From assembly GCF_000205165.1 (NCBI RefSeq), contig NZ_GL883865.1, positions 124,001 to 188,000 of the forward strand: 64,000 nt of DNA, read 5' to 3'. The DNA comes from Paraprevotella xylaniphila YIT 11841. Its GTDB lineage: Bacteria > Bacteroidota > Bacteroidia > Bacteroidales > Bacteroidaceae. The notes below the pieces were generated by a model, which ran no database searches, was not told the origin of the DNA, and saw nothing but the letters and a program-made list of their open reading frames with translations. Below, piece after piece: positions 39,061 through 47,336 of this stretch (within the stretch, counting starts at the first letter, position 1; each line of letters starts with the position of its first letter). The translations under genes and the position numbers were made by a program.

Positions 39061-39810
39061 ATGAGAGATATCATCTTTGTATCGAATGCAGCAGACTATA
39101 AGATTGAGAATAGTCATATTGCTTATATCCCCAAAGTGAGTAATTCGTTTGAATTATGCATAGCTGTAGCTAAAGCCATGAATTATCTTTATATTGTTAA
39201 TGACAATTGGGATGCCTTACTGGATTACTATCGTTTTCCGGAAGGCTGTGTGGAAGAAGAAGAAATCGTAGTGATACACGAAGACTTGTCTGACTTGCCA
39301 CAAGCGGATTTTGAAATTTACATTAACATCGTACAAACCACGGTCAATGAATGGATAGACGGACCTGGATATCATTATACTTTTGTGTTTAATACACGTG
39401 AACAAGATAGAATAGAACCGCTCTTATGTTTAAGACCCTCGACCCGCTCTTTTGAGATAGAAAATTATCAATTAGAAGATGTACGCTTGATTGATTTTCC
39501 AATGACATCAAATCGAAAAATCTTATTCCGCGAAATGGCCAAAGCATTCTTTGGGAATGCAAATAAAGAAATGGACTGGAATATATTTAGAACCCTATAT
39601 TTCCGAATGGCAGAGAATATAGGAAAGAACATTGTGATACGAAATAAGAATTTAGACTGTCTTGCAGAAGAAGACTTACGCCAATATTTAAATATTGTAC
39701 AGGACTACATCTATTTCTGGGAAAAAAACAAGCCTGAATTTGTCACACAATTTGTGTATCGCAATCAGGATAAGTTCTTAATTACCAAATACTGTTTTCA
39801 TTTGTATTAA
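39061..39810 (+). CDS. Barstar-like immunity protein with two barstar-type units, copy 1
   Basis: 249 residues, cytoplasmic. The first half has the barstar hallmark NDNWDALLDYYRF followed by EEIVVIHEDLSDLPQADFEIYINIV. The second half repeats the pattern: DWNIFRTLYFRM, then KNIVIRNKNLDCLAEEDLRQYLNIVQ. Barstar proteins bind and block barnase-type RNases. The remnant directly upstream is the tail of such an RNase, so this is probably the immunity gene of a displaced toxin tip. The current RHS tip is a different enzyme class, so it is not the expected partner. AT-rich like the rest of the array. Confidence 0.75.
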   Translation: MRDIIFVSNAADYKIENSHIAYIPKVSNSFELCIAVAKAMNYLYIVNDNWDALLDYYRFPEGCVEEEEIVVIHEDLSDLPQADFEIYINIVQTTVNEWIDGPGYHYTFVFNTREQDRIEPLLCLRPSTRSFEIENYQLEDVRLIDFPMTSNRKILFREMAKAFFGNANKEMDWNIFRTLYFRMAENIGKNIVIRNKNLDCLAEEDLRQYLNIVQDYIYFWEKNKPEFVTQFVYRNQDKFLITKYCFHLY

Positions 39811-39845
39811 CTACAAAGCCTCTCTCCTGTAACTCTGATAGGAAA

Positions 39846-40049
39846 ATGAGACATGACAATGAACGTTATTGGAATAAATATAATGATTTGCCAACAGGCA
39901 TAAACTATACAGAATATATATGTCCACCACCACGGGAACTTAATATTCACCGCCCTGGACCAAGAAGAATTATAATGGGAAATAATGGTAGTATATGGTT
40001 TACACCAGATCATCATAACACTTTTATACCTATAAACTGGAAATATTAA
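39846..40049 (+). CDS. Barnase-type RNase toxin tail fragment, 67 codons
   Basis: 67 residues: NDLPTGINYTEYICPPP (Glu23), RPGPRRIIMGNNG (Arg40/Arg41), then SIWFTPDHHNTFIPINWKY (His56). Order and spacing match the C-terminal half of barnase-type RNases, whose catalytic Glu, Arg and His lie in these three segments. The N-terminal helices and the link to an RHS core are absent. The frame is open upstream of the ATG into the previous gene's end, but without a start. It lies six bases before a barstar-like gene. Probably a displaced, silent RHS tip that recombination could restore. Whether the short product is made or active is unknown. Confidence 0.7.
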   Translation: MRHDNERYWNKYNDLPTGINYTEYICPPPRELNIHRPGPRRIIMGNNGSIWFTPDHHNTFIPINWKY

Positions 40050-40055
40050 TTTTAC

Positions 40056-40814
40056 ATGAAAGATATCATATTTACTTTAAACCCTTCAAAGCTTTATGAA
40101 AAAGACGCGAAGATAATTCATATAGGTCCAGTTACCAACAGACTGGAACTATGTAATTGCATTGTTACAGGATTAAATTATCCATATTATGTCCAAGATA
40201 ATTGGGATGCACTGATAGATTGTTTCCGTAGTCCAGATGAGGGTACGGTAAACAAAAGGAATATCATTCTATTGCACGAAGATTTGTCGGGTCTACCACA
40301 ACAAGATTTTGAAAACTACATTGATGTGGTCCAAATTGTAACAAGTGAATGGATTGATGATCCTGAACATCATTATACTTTTGTATTCAATCTGCACGAA
40401 CAAAAAAGGATAGAGCCTTCGTTGCGACTCAGACCATTCGTCTGGTGTTATGATATAGAACATTATGAAGTGGAGCACGCCGATATGATGGATTTTCCAA
40501 ACAGAGGATATGCCAAAGAGTTATTGGAACAATGGTCTGGTTTACTATCTCTTCAAATAACAGATTGGGAATATTTAAAAAATGTATTTGTCCGATTGCC
40601 GGAGATAAGAAACCGGAATATTGTGATCAGGCATAAAAACATGTCTATATTGAATAAAGAGGACTTTTCACAATATATGGACATCGTGTATGACTGCACT
40701 GATAACTGGTTGAATCATAACGGAAAACGACATGTACTCCAATTTGCCTTTGCTTATAGCGACAAAGGTTTAATATCCGCATATCACATAAATCGGATTC
40801 TATCTAAGAGATGA
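40056..40814 (+). CDS. Barstar-like immunity protein with two barstar-type units, copy 2
   Basis: 252 residues, paralogue of the gene at 39061. First unit: VQDNWDALIDCFRSPDEG, then NIILLHEDLSGLPQQDFENY. Second unit: ITDWEYLKNVFVRL, then NIVIRHKNMSILNKEDFSQYM. It follows the 67-codon barnase tail by six bases, so tail and inhibitor form an orphan toxin-immunity pair. No signal peptide. Divergence from copy 1 suggests different cognate RNases. Confidence 0.75.
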   Translation: MKDIIFTLNPSKLYEKDAKIIHIGPVTNRLELCNCIVTGLNYPYYVQDNWDALIDCFRSPDEGTVNKRNIILLHEDLSGLPQQDFENYIDVVQIVTSEWIDDPEHHYTFVFNLHEQKRIEPSLRLRPFVWCYDIEHYEVEHADMMDFPNRGYAKELLEQWSGLLSLQITDWEYLKNVFVRLPEIRNRNIVIRHKNMSILNKEDFSQYMDIVYDCTDNWLNHNGKRHVLQFAFAYSDKGLISAYHINRILSKR

Positions 40815-40848
40815 ACAAAGCTTATATAGCTATCAAAGAACAATAAAA

Positions 40849-41400
40849 ATGGAAACAAATAAAAAGAAAAGAATCATAACAAGAATCGGAAACGTGTTCT
40901 GTGCGGAAATAGACAATGAATGCAAACGCTTTTTCCAATACGTAGCCAATGACTTGGAAGAACTGAATAGTAGTGTCATACGTGTATTTAAAAACAAATA
41001 TCCCATGGACTACAAACCGAATATTGAAGAGATTGTAAGGGAGGAGGTCGAGTTTTATGCACACACTATTTTGAAGTTCGGTATTGTGTTTAATGCGTGG
41101 TACAAAGTGGGAACATCCAAAAATATCGGAGATGAACATAAAGAGGCTCTATTTGGAGATATATCACCCATCATATACCAAAAGCCTGATATTAATCCGG
41201 CAGAAAATTGGCTAATTTGGAAAATTAATCAACCACGTATTTTTGTGGGTAGACTAAATAAAGAATATATTGACAAACTCAATAGAGGTGGAGTTATTCC
41301 ATACGTAGACATTATTAACCGGTTAAAATTCGGTTATTTCAAATATAAATTATCCGGTTGGAAAATAGAGAATGATAAAAATGTGCCCATTACAGAATGA
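40849..41400 (+). CDS. Probable immunity protein, family B, copy 1
   Basis: 183 residues, soluble, no recognised motif beyond the family itself. It starts METNKKKRIITRIGNVFCAE and contains a conserved core (FFQYVANDLEELNSSVIRVF, EEVEFYAHTILKFGI). A paralogue follows at 41420 and a truncated start of a third copy lies at 38955. A distant resemblance to Imm26-type immunity domains is possible but I cannot confirm it. The immunity role is inferred from location. About 34 bases separate it from the barstar-like gene. Confidence 0.6.
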   Translation: METNKKKRIITRIGNVFCAEIDNECKRFFQYVANDLEELNSSVIRVFKNKYPMDYKPNIEEIVREEVEFYAHTILKFGIVFNAWYKVGTSKNIGDEHKEALFGDISPIIYQKPDINPAENWLIWKINQPRIFVGRLNKEYIDKLNRGGVIPYVDIINRLKFGYFKYKLSGWKIENDKNVPITE

Positions 41401-41419
41401 TGAATAAGATTTTAAATAT

Positions 41420-41983
41420 ATGGAAACAATTAAAAAGAAAAGAATCGTAACAAGAATCGGAAACGTGTTCTGTGCGGAAATAGACAACGAATGCAAACGG
41501 TTTTTCCAATACGTAGCCAACGACTTGGAATATTTAAATAGTAGTGTCATACGTGCATTTAAAACCAAATATCCCATGGACTACGAACCAGAGATTGAAG
41601 AGATTGTAAGAGATGAAGTTGAGTTTTATGCGCATACCATTCTAAAGTTTGGAATAGAATCCAATGCATGGCATAAGATAGGGACATCTAAGAATATAGG
41701 GGAAGAGTATAAAGAAGCATTATTCGGAGATGCACATCAATACATATATCCTACAGTCTATGATATGATAAAAGTAAACCCATCTGAGAATTGGACTGTA
41801 TGGCGTATTAACGAACCTCCTATTTTACAAGGAAAATTAAGTAAGGAATACATAAATAAAATAAATGTAGGAGGAGTTATTTCTTATATCGACATCATCA
41901 ATCGATTAAAATTCGGTTATTATAAATACAAAATCCTTGGTTGGAAAATAGCAAACGGAAAGAACGTCCCCATTATAGAATAA
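41420..41983 (+). CDS. Probable immunity protein, family B, copy 2
   Basis: 187 residues, tandem paralogue of the preceding gene, 19 bases after its stop. The first 100 bases are almost identical to copy 1, while the middle and C-terminal parts have diverged (an insertion around DAHQYIYPTVYDMIK). This pattern, a conserved start and a variable body, is typical of immunity paralogues that track different toxins. Confidence 0.6.
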   Translation: METIKKKRIVTRIGNVFCAEIDNECKRFFQYVANDLEYLNSSVIRAFKTKYPMDYEPEIEEIVRDEVEFYAHTILKFGIESNAWHKIGTSKNIGEEYKEALFGDAHQYIYPTVYDMIKVNPSENWTVWRINEPPILQGKLSKEYINKINVGGVISYIDIINRLKFGYYKYKILGWKIANGKNVPIIE

Positions 41984-42010
41984 AAGGAGACACTATAAAC
42001 TATTCGGTAA

Positions 42011-42799
42011 ATGCAAAGAATAAAAAACAAAATATATGAATGGATTTCGTCCATGTTAAATCATAATATGGAAGAGAGGAGAAGTAAACTTACATCAGGC
42101 ACTCCTAAGAAAAGTTTACCTCTGACTGATTGGAAAAAAGCGTTTCCAATGTTATCAAGATACTCATCAAATATGCTATTAATGAAACAAGGCCCTATTG
42201 TCATAGGACTATATTTCCAAAAGGTATATGATGATTATCGTCCCATATTCATCAGTTATCCATTATGGAAAGACTCGTTAAAAGATTGCATGCAGTTCTA
42301 CATATTCCATCACGAATTTCGGAACAATAAAAATCTCCAATTAAATGTACCTATATTAAACCATCAAAGTAAATTATTAAAATATCAAAGTAATTTTACA
42401 GAAGCTGTAAAGTGTGTACAGTCACAGTCATCCAATTTGTTACAAGAAAATGTCTATGTAAAAGATATTTTCAACTATTTGGATTATCTGAGGGAACATG
42501 ATCTTCTCATTAAACTCCAAAGATTTGATGGAAAACGTGAATTATTGGTTTATAGTATGATGATAGCTCTTTACACGAACAATGAGGACTTGCTTCAATG
42601 GGTTTGCAATAAAACCAAAAAGCAAATCCAAACTTGGGATAAAGAATACTTTAAACAATGTTATGGTTACGATTTAGAAACATGGGAGGCAGAACTTTAT
42701 CAACTAATAGACCAACGAGAAGAAATCATGGAACGGATTCGAATCAATTCCATGGACAAAAAGATTGCCAAACTGAAAGAATCCCATCTTATTATATAG
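42011..42799 (+). CDS. Probable immunity protein, family A, copy 2
   Basis: 262 residues. It resembles the gene at 38251 at its start (LPLTDWKKAFPMLSRYSSN) and is identical over the last 33 residues, with a longer N-terminus (MQRIKNKIYEWISSMLNHN) and a different middle. It lies 27 bases after family B copy 2 and closes the array. The next gene uses different codons and is probably ancestral to the locus. Function inferred from family and place. Confidence 0.6.
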   Translation: MQRIKNKIYEWISSMLNHNMEERRSKLTSGTPKKSLPLTDWKKAFPMLSRYSSNMLLMKQGPIVIGLYFQKVYDDYRPIFISYPLWKDSLKDCMQFYIFHHEFRNNKNLQLNVPILNHQSKLLKYQSNFTEAVKCVQSQSSNLLQENVYVKDIFNYLDYLREHDLLIKLQRFDGKRELLVYSMMIALYTNNEDLLQWVCNKTKKQIQTWDKEYFKQCYGYDLETWEAELYQLIDQREEIMERIRINSMDKKIAKLKESHLII

Positions 42800-42805
42800 A
42801 CAAGC
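42698..42805 (+). repeat. 108-bp perfect direct repeat, right copy
   Basis: Identical to 38845-38952. It ends three bases before the ATG of the lipoprotein gene at 42808, so it marks the right edge of the variable region. Confidence 0.9.
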
Positions 42806-42807
42806 GT

Positions 42808-43851
42808 ATGTCAAAGAGAACAGAAAATAAAAAAGAGAATGGTTGCTACGCAATAGGCAAATGGTTTGCATGGGTCGTGGCCTTGCTCGTTACAGGCTGT
42901 AGTCCGAAAGTGGTCACGGAAATCTATCACTCTTACCCCGCTACGCAAGCTGACGACGTACAAGTATTCAAAACCGGAACGAACCGGCCTTACTCTGCCG
43001 AACTCCTGGGCAAAGTGGCTGTAAAAGGAAACGGATATACCGCACATTTCAGTTATGACCAAGTCGTAGCACTGGCCAAGGCTGAAACGGCCAAAACGGG
43101 AGGAAACGCCTTGGCTATCACCGAACATAAAGAACCCACCATCCTCGTTTCCTGCCATCAGATAAAAGGGGAAATGCTACGCATGAAAACCCAACAAAGG
43201 GAACAGATAAGGAAAGCCGACAGTTTGGAACTGGCTAGCCGGAAAAGCATAAAGCCACATAAGCTCCCGCCCCCACTCCCTATCCATATCTACGGGAACG
43301 GAGGTTTCGGCCATGTGTTCAGCAAAGCTTACCATGACATTCCGGGCGGTCTCAGCGGCACGTTCAAAAACGGGGTGGATTTCCAGGGAGGAATCGACTG
43401 GGTGGGTAAAAAGTTCATGGGTGTAGGCATTCTCTATTCCGGCTACCGCTCCGGAGCATACCATACCAACTTCGTACGCAATCCCGATTACCCCAAGGAA
43501 CAAACCGCCAATCCCAAAAGCCGGATGCACTTGGATTACATAGGCCCAGAATTTGTCATGAGGGCAGCCAACAAACATTGGTCCCTACGGTACGGCATCG
43601 GAGCAGGTGCCTTCATCTTGAATGTCGAGGAAGAGATGGATTTCAGTATGGGAAAAACTGTAAAAGGGATGGGATTGCATTACCAACTCAGTGCGGACTA
43701 CCTGCTGAACAAACACGTAGGCATAGGAGTAAATACCGGAATCATTTACGGAAACGTATATGACGAAGATGGGGTGATTCCCGGCTCCATGGACCAATCC
43801 GTAGAGTTCTACCGTATCTTTATCAACGGAGGACTGCACTTTTATTTTTAA
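42808..43851 (+). CDS. Lipoprotein with a C-terminal outer-membrane beta-barrel-like region
   Basis: 347 residues from the ATG at 42808. A lipobox is visible (WVVALLVTGC-SPK, Cys about 31). Residues about 35-125 form a small alpha/beta domain (AELLGKVAVKGNGYT, VALAKAETAKTGGNALAITEH). A Lys/Pro-rich linker follows, and residues about 150-347 show alternating beta strands rich in Gly and aromatic residues, ending GGLHFYF, a typical outer-membrane-barrel terminal Phe. The frame is open to 42658, but that part overlaps the immunity gene. Base composition returns to the chromosomal norm here. Function unknown. Confidence 0.7.
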   Translation: MSKRTENKKENGCYAIGKWFAWVVALLVTGCSPKVVTEIYHSYPATQADDVQVFKTGTNRPYSAELLGKVAVKGNGYTAHFSYDQVVALAKAETAKTGGNALAITEHKEPTILVSCHQIKGEMLRMKTQQREQIRKADSLELASRKSIKPHKLPPPLPIHIYGNGGFGHVFSKAYHDIPGGLSGTFKNGVDFQGGIDWVGKKFMGVGILYSGYRSGAYHTNFVRNPDYPKEQTANPKSRMHLDYIGPEFVMRAANKHWSLRYGIGAGAFILNVEEEMDFSMGKTVKGMGLHYQLSADYLLNKHVGIGVNTGIIYGNVYDEDGVIPGSMDQSVEFYRIFINGGLHFYF

Positions 43852-43893
43852 AAGAAATCCTGCGGCAAACGCACAACCAACCGAGTTTTTAAG

Positions 43894-43901
43894 TAGTTTT
43901 G
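43894..43901 (+). promoter_or_regulatory. -7 element before nadB
   Basis: TAGTTTTG fits TAnnTTTG and lies 33 bases before the nadB start. No TTTG at the -33 spacing. Confidence 0.45.
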
Positions 43902-43934
43902 CAACGTCTAACATCAACAGCATGAACTGACGGC

Positions 43935-45524
43935 ATGATACGCAAATTTGATTTTTTAGTGATAGGTTCGGGAGTGGCCGGAATGAGTTACGCCCTGAAA
44001 GTGGCCGATGCGGGCAAAGGCAAGGTGGCCATCGTATGTAAAACCACATTGGAAGAGGCCAACACGGCCAAGGCACAAGGGGGAATAGCCTCAGTGACCA
44101 ACCTGAAAGTAGACAACTTCGAGAAACATATCAAGGACACCATGGTTGCAGGGGATTTCATCAGCAACCCTGCAGCCGTGGAACAAGTAGTGAAAAACGC
44201 ACCGCAAGGCATACGCGACCTCGTGAAATGGGGCGTGAACTTCGACAAAAACGAAAAGGGGGATTTCGACCTGCACCGTGAAGGCGGACATTCGGAATTC
44301 CGTATCCTGCACCACGCCGACGACACGGGTTTTGAAATCCAGCGCGGACTGATGGAGGCCGTACGCCGCCATCCGAACATCACGATTCTGGAAAACCACT
44401 TTGCCGTGGAAATCATCACCCAACACCATTTGGGCATCGAAGTGACGCGCCGCACGCCGGACATCGAATGTTACGGTGCTTACGTCTTAGACCCCGACAC
44501 GCAAAAGATAGATACCTTCCTCTCCAAAGTCACCCTGATGGCCACCGGTGGTACGGGAGCCGTCTACGCCACTACGACCAACCCCAACATTGCCACGGGC
44601 GACGGCATCGCCATGGTCTACCGTGCCAAAGGTACGGTGGAAGGCATGGAGTTCGTGCAGTTCCACCCCACTGCCCTCTTCCATCCGGGCGAGACGCACC
44701 CGGCTTACCTCATCACAGAGGCCATGCGGGGATACGGCGGCATCTTGCGGTTGCCCAATGGCGAAGAGTTCATGCAGAAATACGACAAGCGGCTTAGCCT
44801 CGCCCCACGCGACATCGTGGCCCGTGCCATCGACAAGGAAATGAAAATACATGGCTTGGACCACGTGTGCCTGGACGTGACGCACAAGGATGCGGAAGAA
44901 ACCAAACACCATTTCCCGAACATTTATGCCAAATGCCTCTCCATCGGCATCGACATTACCAAGCAATACATTCCCGTCGTGCCTTGCGCCCACTACATGT
45001 GCGGCGGCATCAAGGTAGACCTCAACGCCTGTTCCAGCATCCGGCGGCTCTATGCCGTAGGCGAATGTTCTTGTACCGGACTGCACGGCGGTAACCGCTT
45101 GGCCAGCAATTCGCTCATCGAAGCCGTGGTGTATGCCGACGCGGCAGCCCGCCACAGCTTGGAGGTCATAGACCAATATGCTTTCAATGAAAAGATACCC
45201 GAATGGAACGATGAGGGTACGATGAGCAACGAAGAAAAAGTACTCATCGCGCAGGACATGAAGGAAGTGGGACAAATCATGAGCAACTACGTGGGCATCG
45301 TGCGGAGCGACCTGCGCCTGAAACGGGCATGGACACGCTTGGACCTGCTATACGAAGAGACCGAAGAGCTTTTCAAGCGTGTCAAGGCGACCAAAGACAT
45401 TTGCGAACTGCGCAACATGATTAACGTGGGTTACCTTATCACGCGGCAGGCCATCGAACGCAAGGAAAGCCGAGGATTGCACTATACGATAGACTATCCC
45501 AAACACGCTTACGACCAAAAATAA
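43935..45524 (+). CDS. nadB: L-aspartate oxidase
   Basis: FAD enzyme that oxidises L-aspartate to iminoaspartate, the first step of de novo NAD synthesis; NadA uses the product. 529 residues, normal length. FAD-binding FLVIGSGVAGMSYALKV at the N-terminus, substrate and FAD segments DLHREGGHSEFRILH, EFVQFHPTAL, PCAHYMCGGIKVDL and GLHGGNRLASNSLIEA are all intact. Single gene with its own -7 element and a terminator hairpin. nadA is 10 kb away in another transcript. Confidence 0.96.
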   Translation: MIRKFDFLVIGSGVAGMSYALKVADAGKGKVAIVCKTTLEEANTAKAQGGIASVTNLKVDNFEKHIKDTMVAGDFISNPAAVEQVVKNAPQGIRDLVKWGVNFDKNEKGDFDLHREGGHSEFRILHHADDTGFEIQRGLMEAVRRHPNITILENHFAVEIITQHHLGIEVTRRTPDIECYGAYVLDPDTQKIDTFLSKVTLMATGGTGAVYATTTNPNIATGDGIAMVYRAKGTVEGMEFVQFHPTALFHPGETHPAYLITEAMRGYGGILRLPNGEEFMQKYDKRLSLAPRDIVARAIDKEMKIHGLDHVCLDVTHKDAEETKHHFPNIYAKCLSIGIDITKQYIPVVPCAHYMCGGIKVDLNACSSIRRLYAVGECSCTGLHGGNRLASNSLIEAVVYADAAARHSLEVIDQYAFNEKIPEWNDEGTMSNEEKVLIAQDMKEVGQIMSNYVGIVRSDLRLKRAWTRLDLLYEETEELFKRVKATKDICELRNMINVGYLITRQAIERKESRGLHYTIDYPKHAYDQK

Positions 45525-45555
45525 GGTAACCATTTACAATGGCCTCGTAAAAATT

Positions 45556-45599
45556 CCTTTCTCTAATAAAAACATATTGAGAAAGGAGTTTTATTATTT
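45556..45599 (+). terminator. Terminator after nadB
   Basis: CCTTTCTC (45556-45563), a 15-base AT-rich loop, GAGAAAGG (45579-45586), then AGTTTTATTATTT. It starts 31 bases past the stop at 45524. Confidence 0.65.
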
Positions 45600-45652
45600 C
45601 TAAAAATCCGCTTAATTTGACGGATTTAATAAAACAATTCCGGTAAATTCCG

Positions 45653-45660
45653 TAATTTTG
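45653..45660 (+). promoter_or_regulatory. -7 element before the MATE gene
   Basis: TAATTTTG, exact consensus, 43 bases before the ATG at 45703. No -33 match. It argues against using the upstream TTG at 45658 as start. Confidence 0.5.
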
Positions 45661-45702
45661 CACCCACAAAAGAATGTGTTTTTCAGGAAAAAGAGATTCG
45701 CC

Positions 45703-47055
45703 ATGACGAAAGAGATGACGGAGGGTTCACCCCTGCGGTTGATATTCAACTTTTCGCTCCCGCTCATTTTGGGAAGCTTGCTCCAACAGACTTATAGTCT
45801 GATAGATGCAGCCATCGTAGGAAAATATTTAGGCATCAACGATTTGGCAGCCGTGGGAGCCAGTACATCCGTCGTGTTCCTCATCATCGGATTCTGCACC
45901 GGCTGCTGTTGCGGTTTCGGCATTCCCGTGGCCCAAGCGTTCGGCGCACGTTCATACAGCGACTTGCGGCGTTACGTAGCCAACAGTCTTTGGGTTTCCC
46001 TCATCATTTCCATTGTGTTGGCCGTCGTCACTTCCCTGCTTTGCGAGAGAATCCTGTTCATGATGCAGACACCGCACGACATCCTGCATAGTGCCTACCT
46101 CTATCTTCTGGTCATCTTCATCGGCATTCCTTTCACTTTCCTTTATAACCTGCTCTCCAGTCTCATCCGAGCATTGGGCGACAGCAAGACCCCGTTCTAC
46201 TTCCTGCTGCTGTCCTCCGTCCTGAACATCGTCCTCGACCTGTTCTGCATCCTCGTGTTGCATTGGGGCGTGGCTGGAGCCGCCATCGCCACGGTCTTCT
46301 CACAAGCCGTCTCTGCCCTGCTTTGCCTGTATTACATGTTCAGGAAATTCGGCATACTGAAAATGGAAAAGGGAGAAACCGCCTTGGACAGACACTACAT
46401 AAAAGGGCTGTTGGATATGGGCGTACCGATGGGACTACAGTTTTCCATCACGGCCATAGGGAGCATCATGCTCCAAAGCGCGAACAACGCCCTGGGTACT
46501 TCGTGCGTGGCAGCCTTTACTGCCGGCATGCGCATCAAGATGTTCTTCATGTGCCCGTTGGAGAGCATGGGCATCGCCATGGCCACGTATTGCGGACAGA
46601 ACTATGGGGCGGGAAAAACGGAACGTATCAACATGGGGCTGCGCGCCAGCTTTTTCATGGTCTGCCTCTACTGCATCTTCTGTTTCATCGTGTTGCATCT
46701 TTTCGCCCGCCACATCATCTACCTGTTTGTGGATGTCCATGAATATGAAATCATAGAAAAGGCCAACCAGTTCATCGTCACCTCCTGCACCTATTTCATC
46801 CCGTTAGGACTGCTGTGCCTGCTCAGGTACAGCATCCAAGGATTAGGATACAGTAAACTGGCCATGATGTCCGGTGTGTTCGAAATGGTAGACCGCACGG
46901 CCGTCAGCCTGTTCCTGGTCCCTATTTTAGGATATACGGGAGTTTGTTACGGCGACCCTTCGGCTTGGTTTGCTGCAGACCTCTTCCTCATCCCGGCTTA
47001 CCTTTACGTGCATAAACGCCTGTCCCGGAAGAGATGTTACGTGCAAGCCTCCTGA
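45703..47055 (+). CDS. MATE family multidrug/sodium antiporter
   Basis: Inner-membrane exporter, 450 residues, twelve hydrophobic helices in two homologous halves. Family segments: EGSPLRLIFNFSLPLILGSL at the start, QQTYSLIDAAIVGKYLG, and in the second half GLQFSITAIGSIMLQSANNALG and CGQNYGAGKTERI. The ATG at 45703 is preceded by AGGAAAAAGAGA. The frame would also allow a TTG at 45658, which lies within the -7 element. Substrate not predictable. A perfect 50-base palindrome follows the gene. Confidence 0.92.
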   Translation: MTKEMTEGSPLRLIFNFSLPLILGSLLQQTYSLIDAAIVGKYLGINDLAAVGASTSVVFLIIGFCTGCCCGFGIPVAQAFGARSYSDLRRYVANSLWVSLIISIVLAVVTSLLCERILFMMQTPHDILHSAYLYLLVIFIGIPFTFLYNLLSSLIRALGDSKTPFYFLLLSSVLNIVLDLFCILVLHWGVAGAAIATVFSQAVSALLCLYYMFRKFGILKMEKGETALDRHYIKGLLDMGVPMGLQFSITAIGSIMLQSANNALGTSCVAAFTAGMRIKMFFMCPLESMGIAMATYCGQNYGAGKTERINMGLRASFFMVCLYCIFCFIVLHLFARHIIYLFVDVHEYEIIEKANQFIVTSCTYFIPLGLLCLLRYSIQGLGYSKLAMMSGVFEMVDRTAVSLFLVPILGYTGVCYGDPSAWFAADLFLIPAYLYVHKRLSRKRCYVQAS

Positions 47056-47077
47056 AATTTAAAGGAAAGTTACATAC

Positions 47078-47127
47078 AAAAATCGTTTGGCTGAGAACGG
47101 AATTCCGTTCTCAGCCAAACGATTTTT
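47078..47127. repeat. Perfect 50-bp palindrome (intergenic repeat, copy 4)
   Basis: AAAAATCGTTTGGCTGAGAA, then CGGAATTCCG, then the exact complement back to GATTTTT: every base pairs across the centre at GGAATTCC. It is 22 bases after the MATE stop, ends in a T run on both strands, and lies between convergent genes, so it could serve as a bidirectional terminator. Its arm belongs to the dispersed family. Confidence 0.9.
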
Positions 47128-47336
47128 CAAGGAGAAGTGTCAAAATGCTCACCTCCTTCTGATTGTAGATTGTGTATTTTGTTTTCCTTATTCCTTATAT
47201 TTCGCTATTTCCGCTATCTTTTTAGGTATTTCCGTGTTGTCTATGCGTCCGGTGAATTCTTCGCAAACCATACTGCAGAGTCATGGAGTCTATAGATATT
47301 TCCTAAATAAAGCATAAAGTCAAGTTCCCAAATATG

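Noticed and set aside
31801-42807. Insertion sequence or integrative element carrying the toxin island
   Set aside because: No transposase, integrase, terminal inverted repeats or tRNA junction found; cassette exchange by homologous recombination explains the pattern better.
47087-47317. 76-codon frame after the MATE gene
   Set aside because: It begins inside the perfect palindrome and has no family resemblance or start context.
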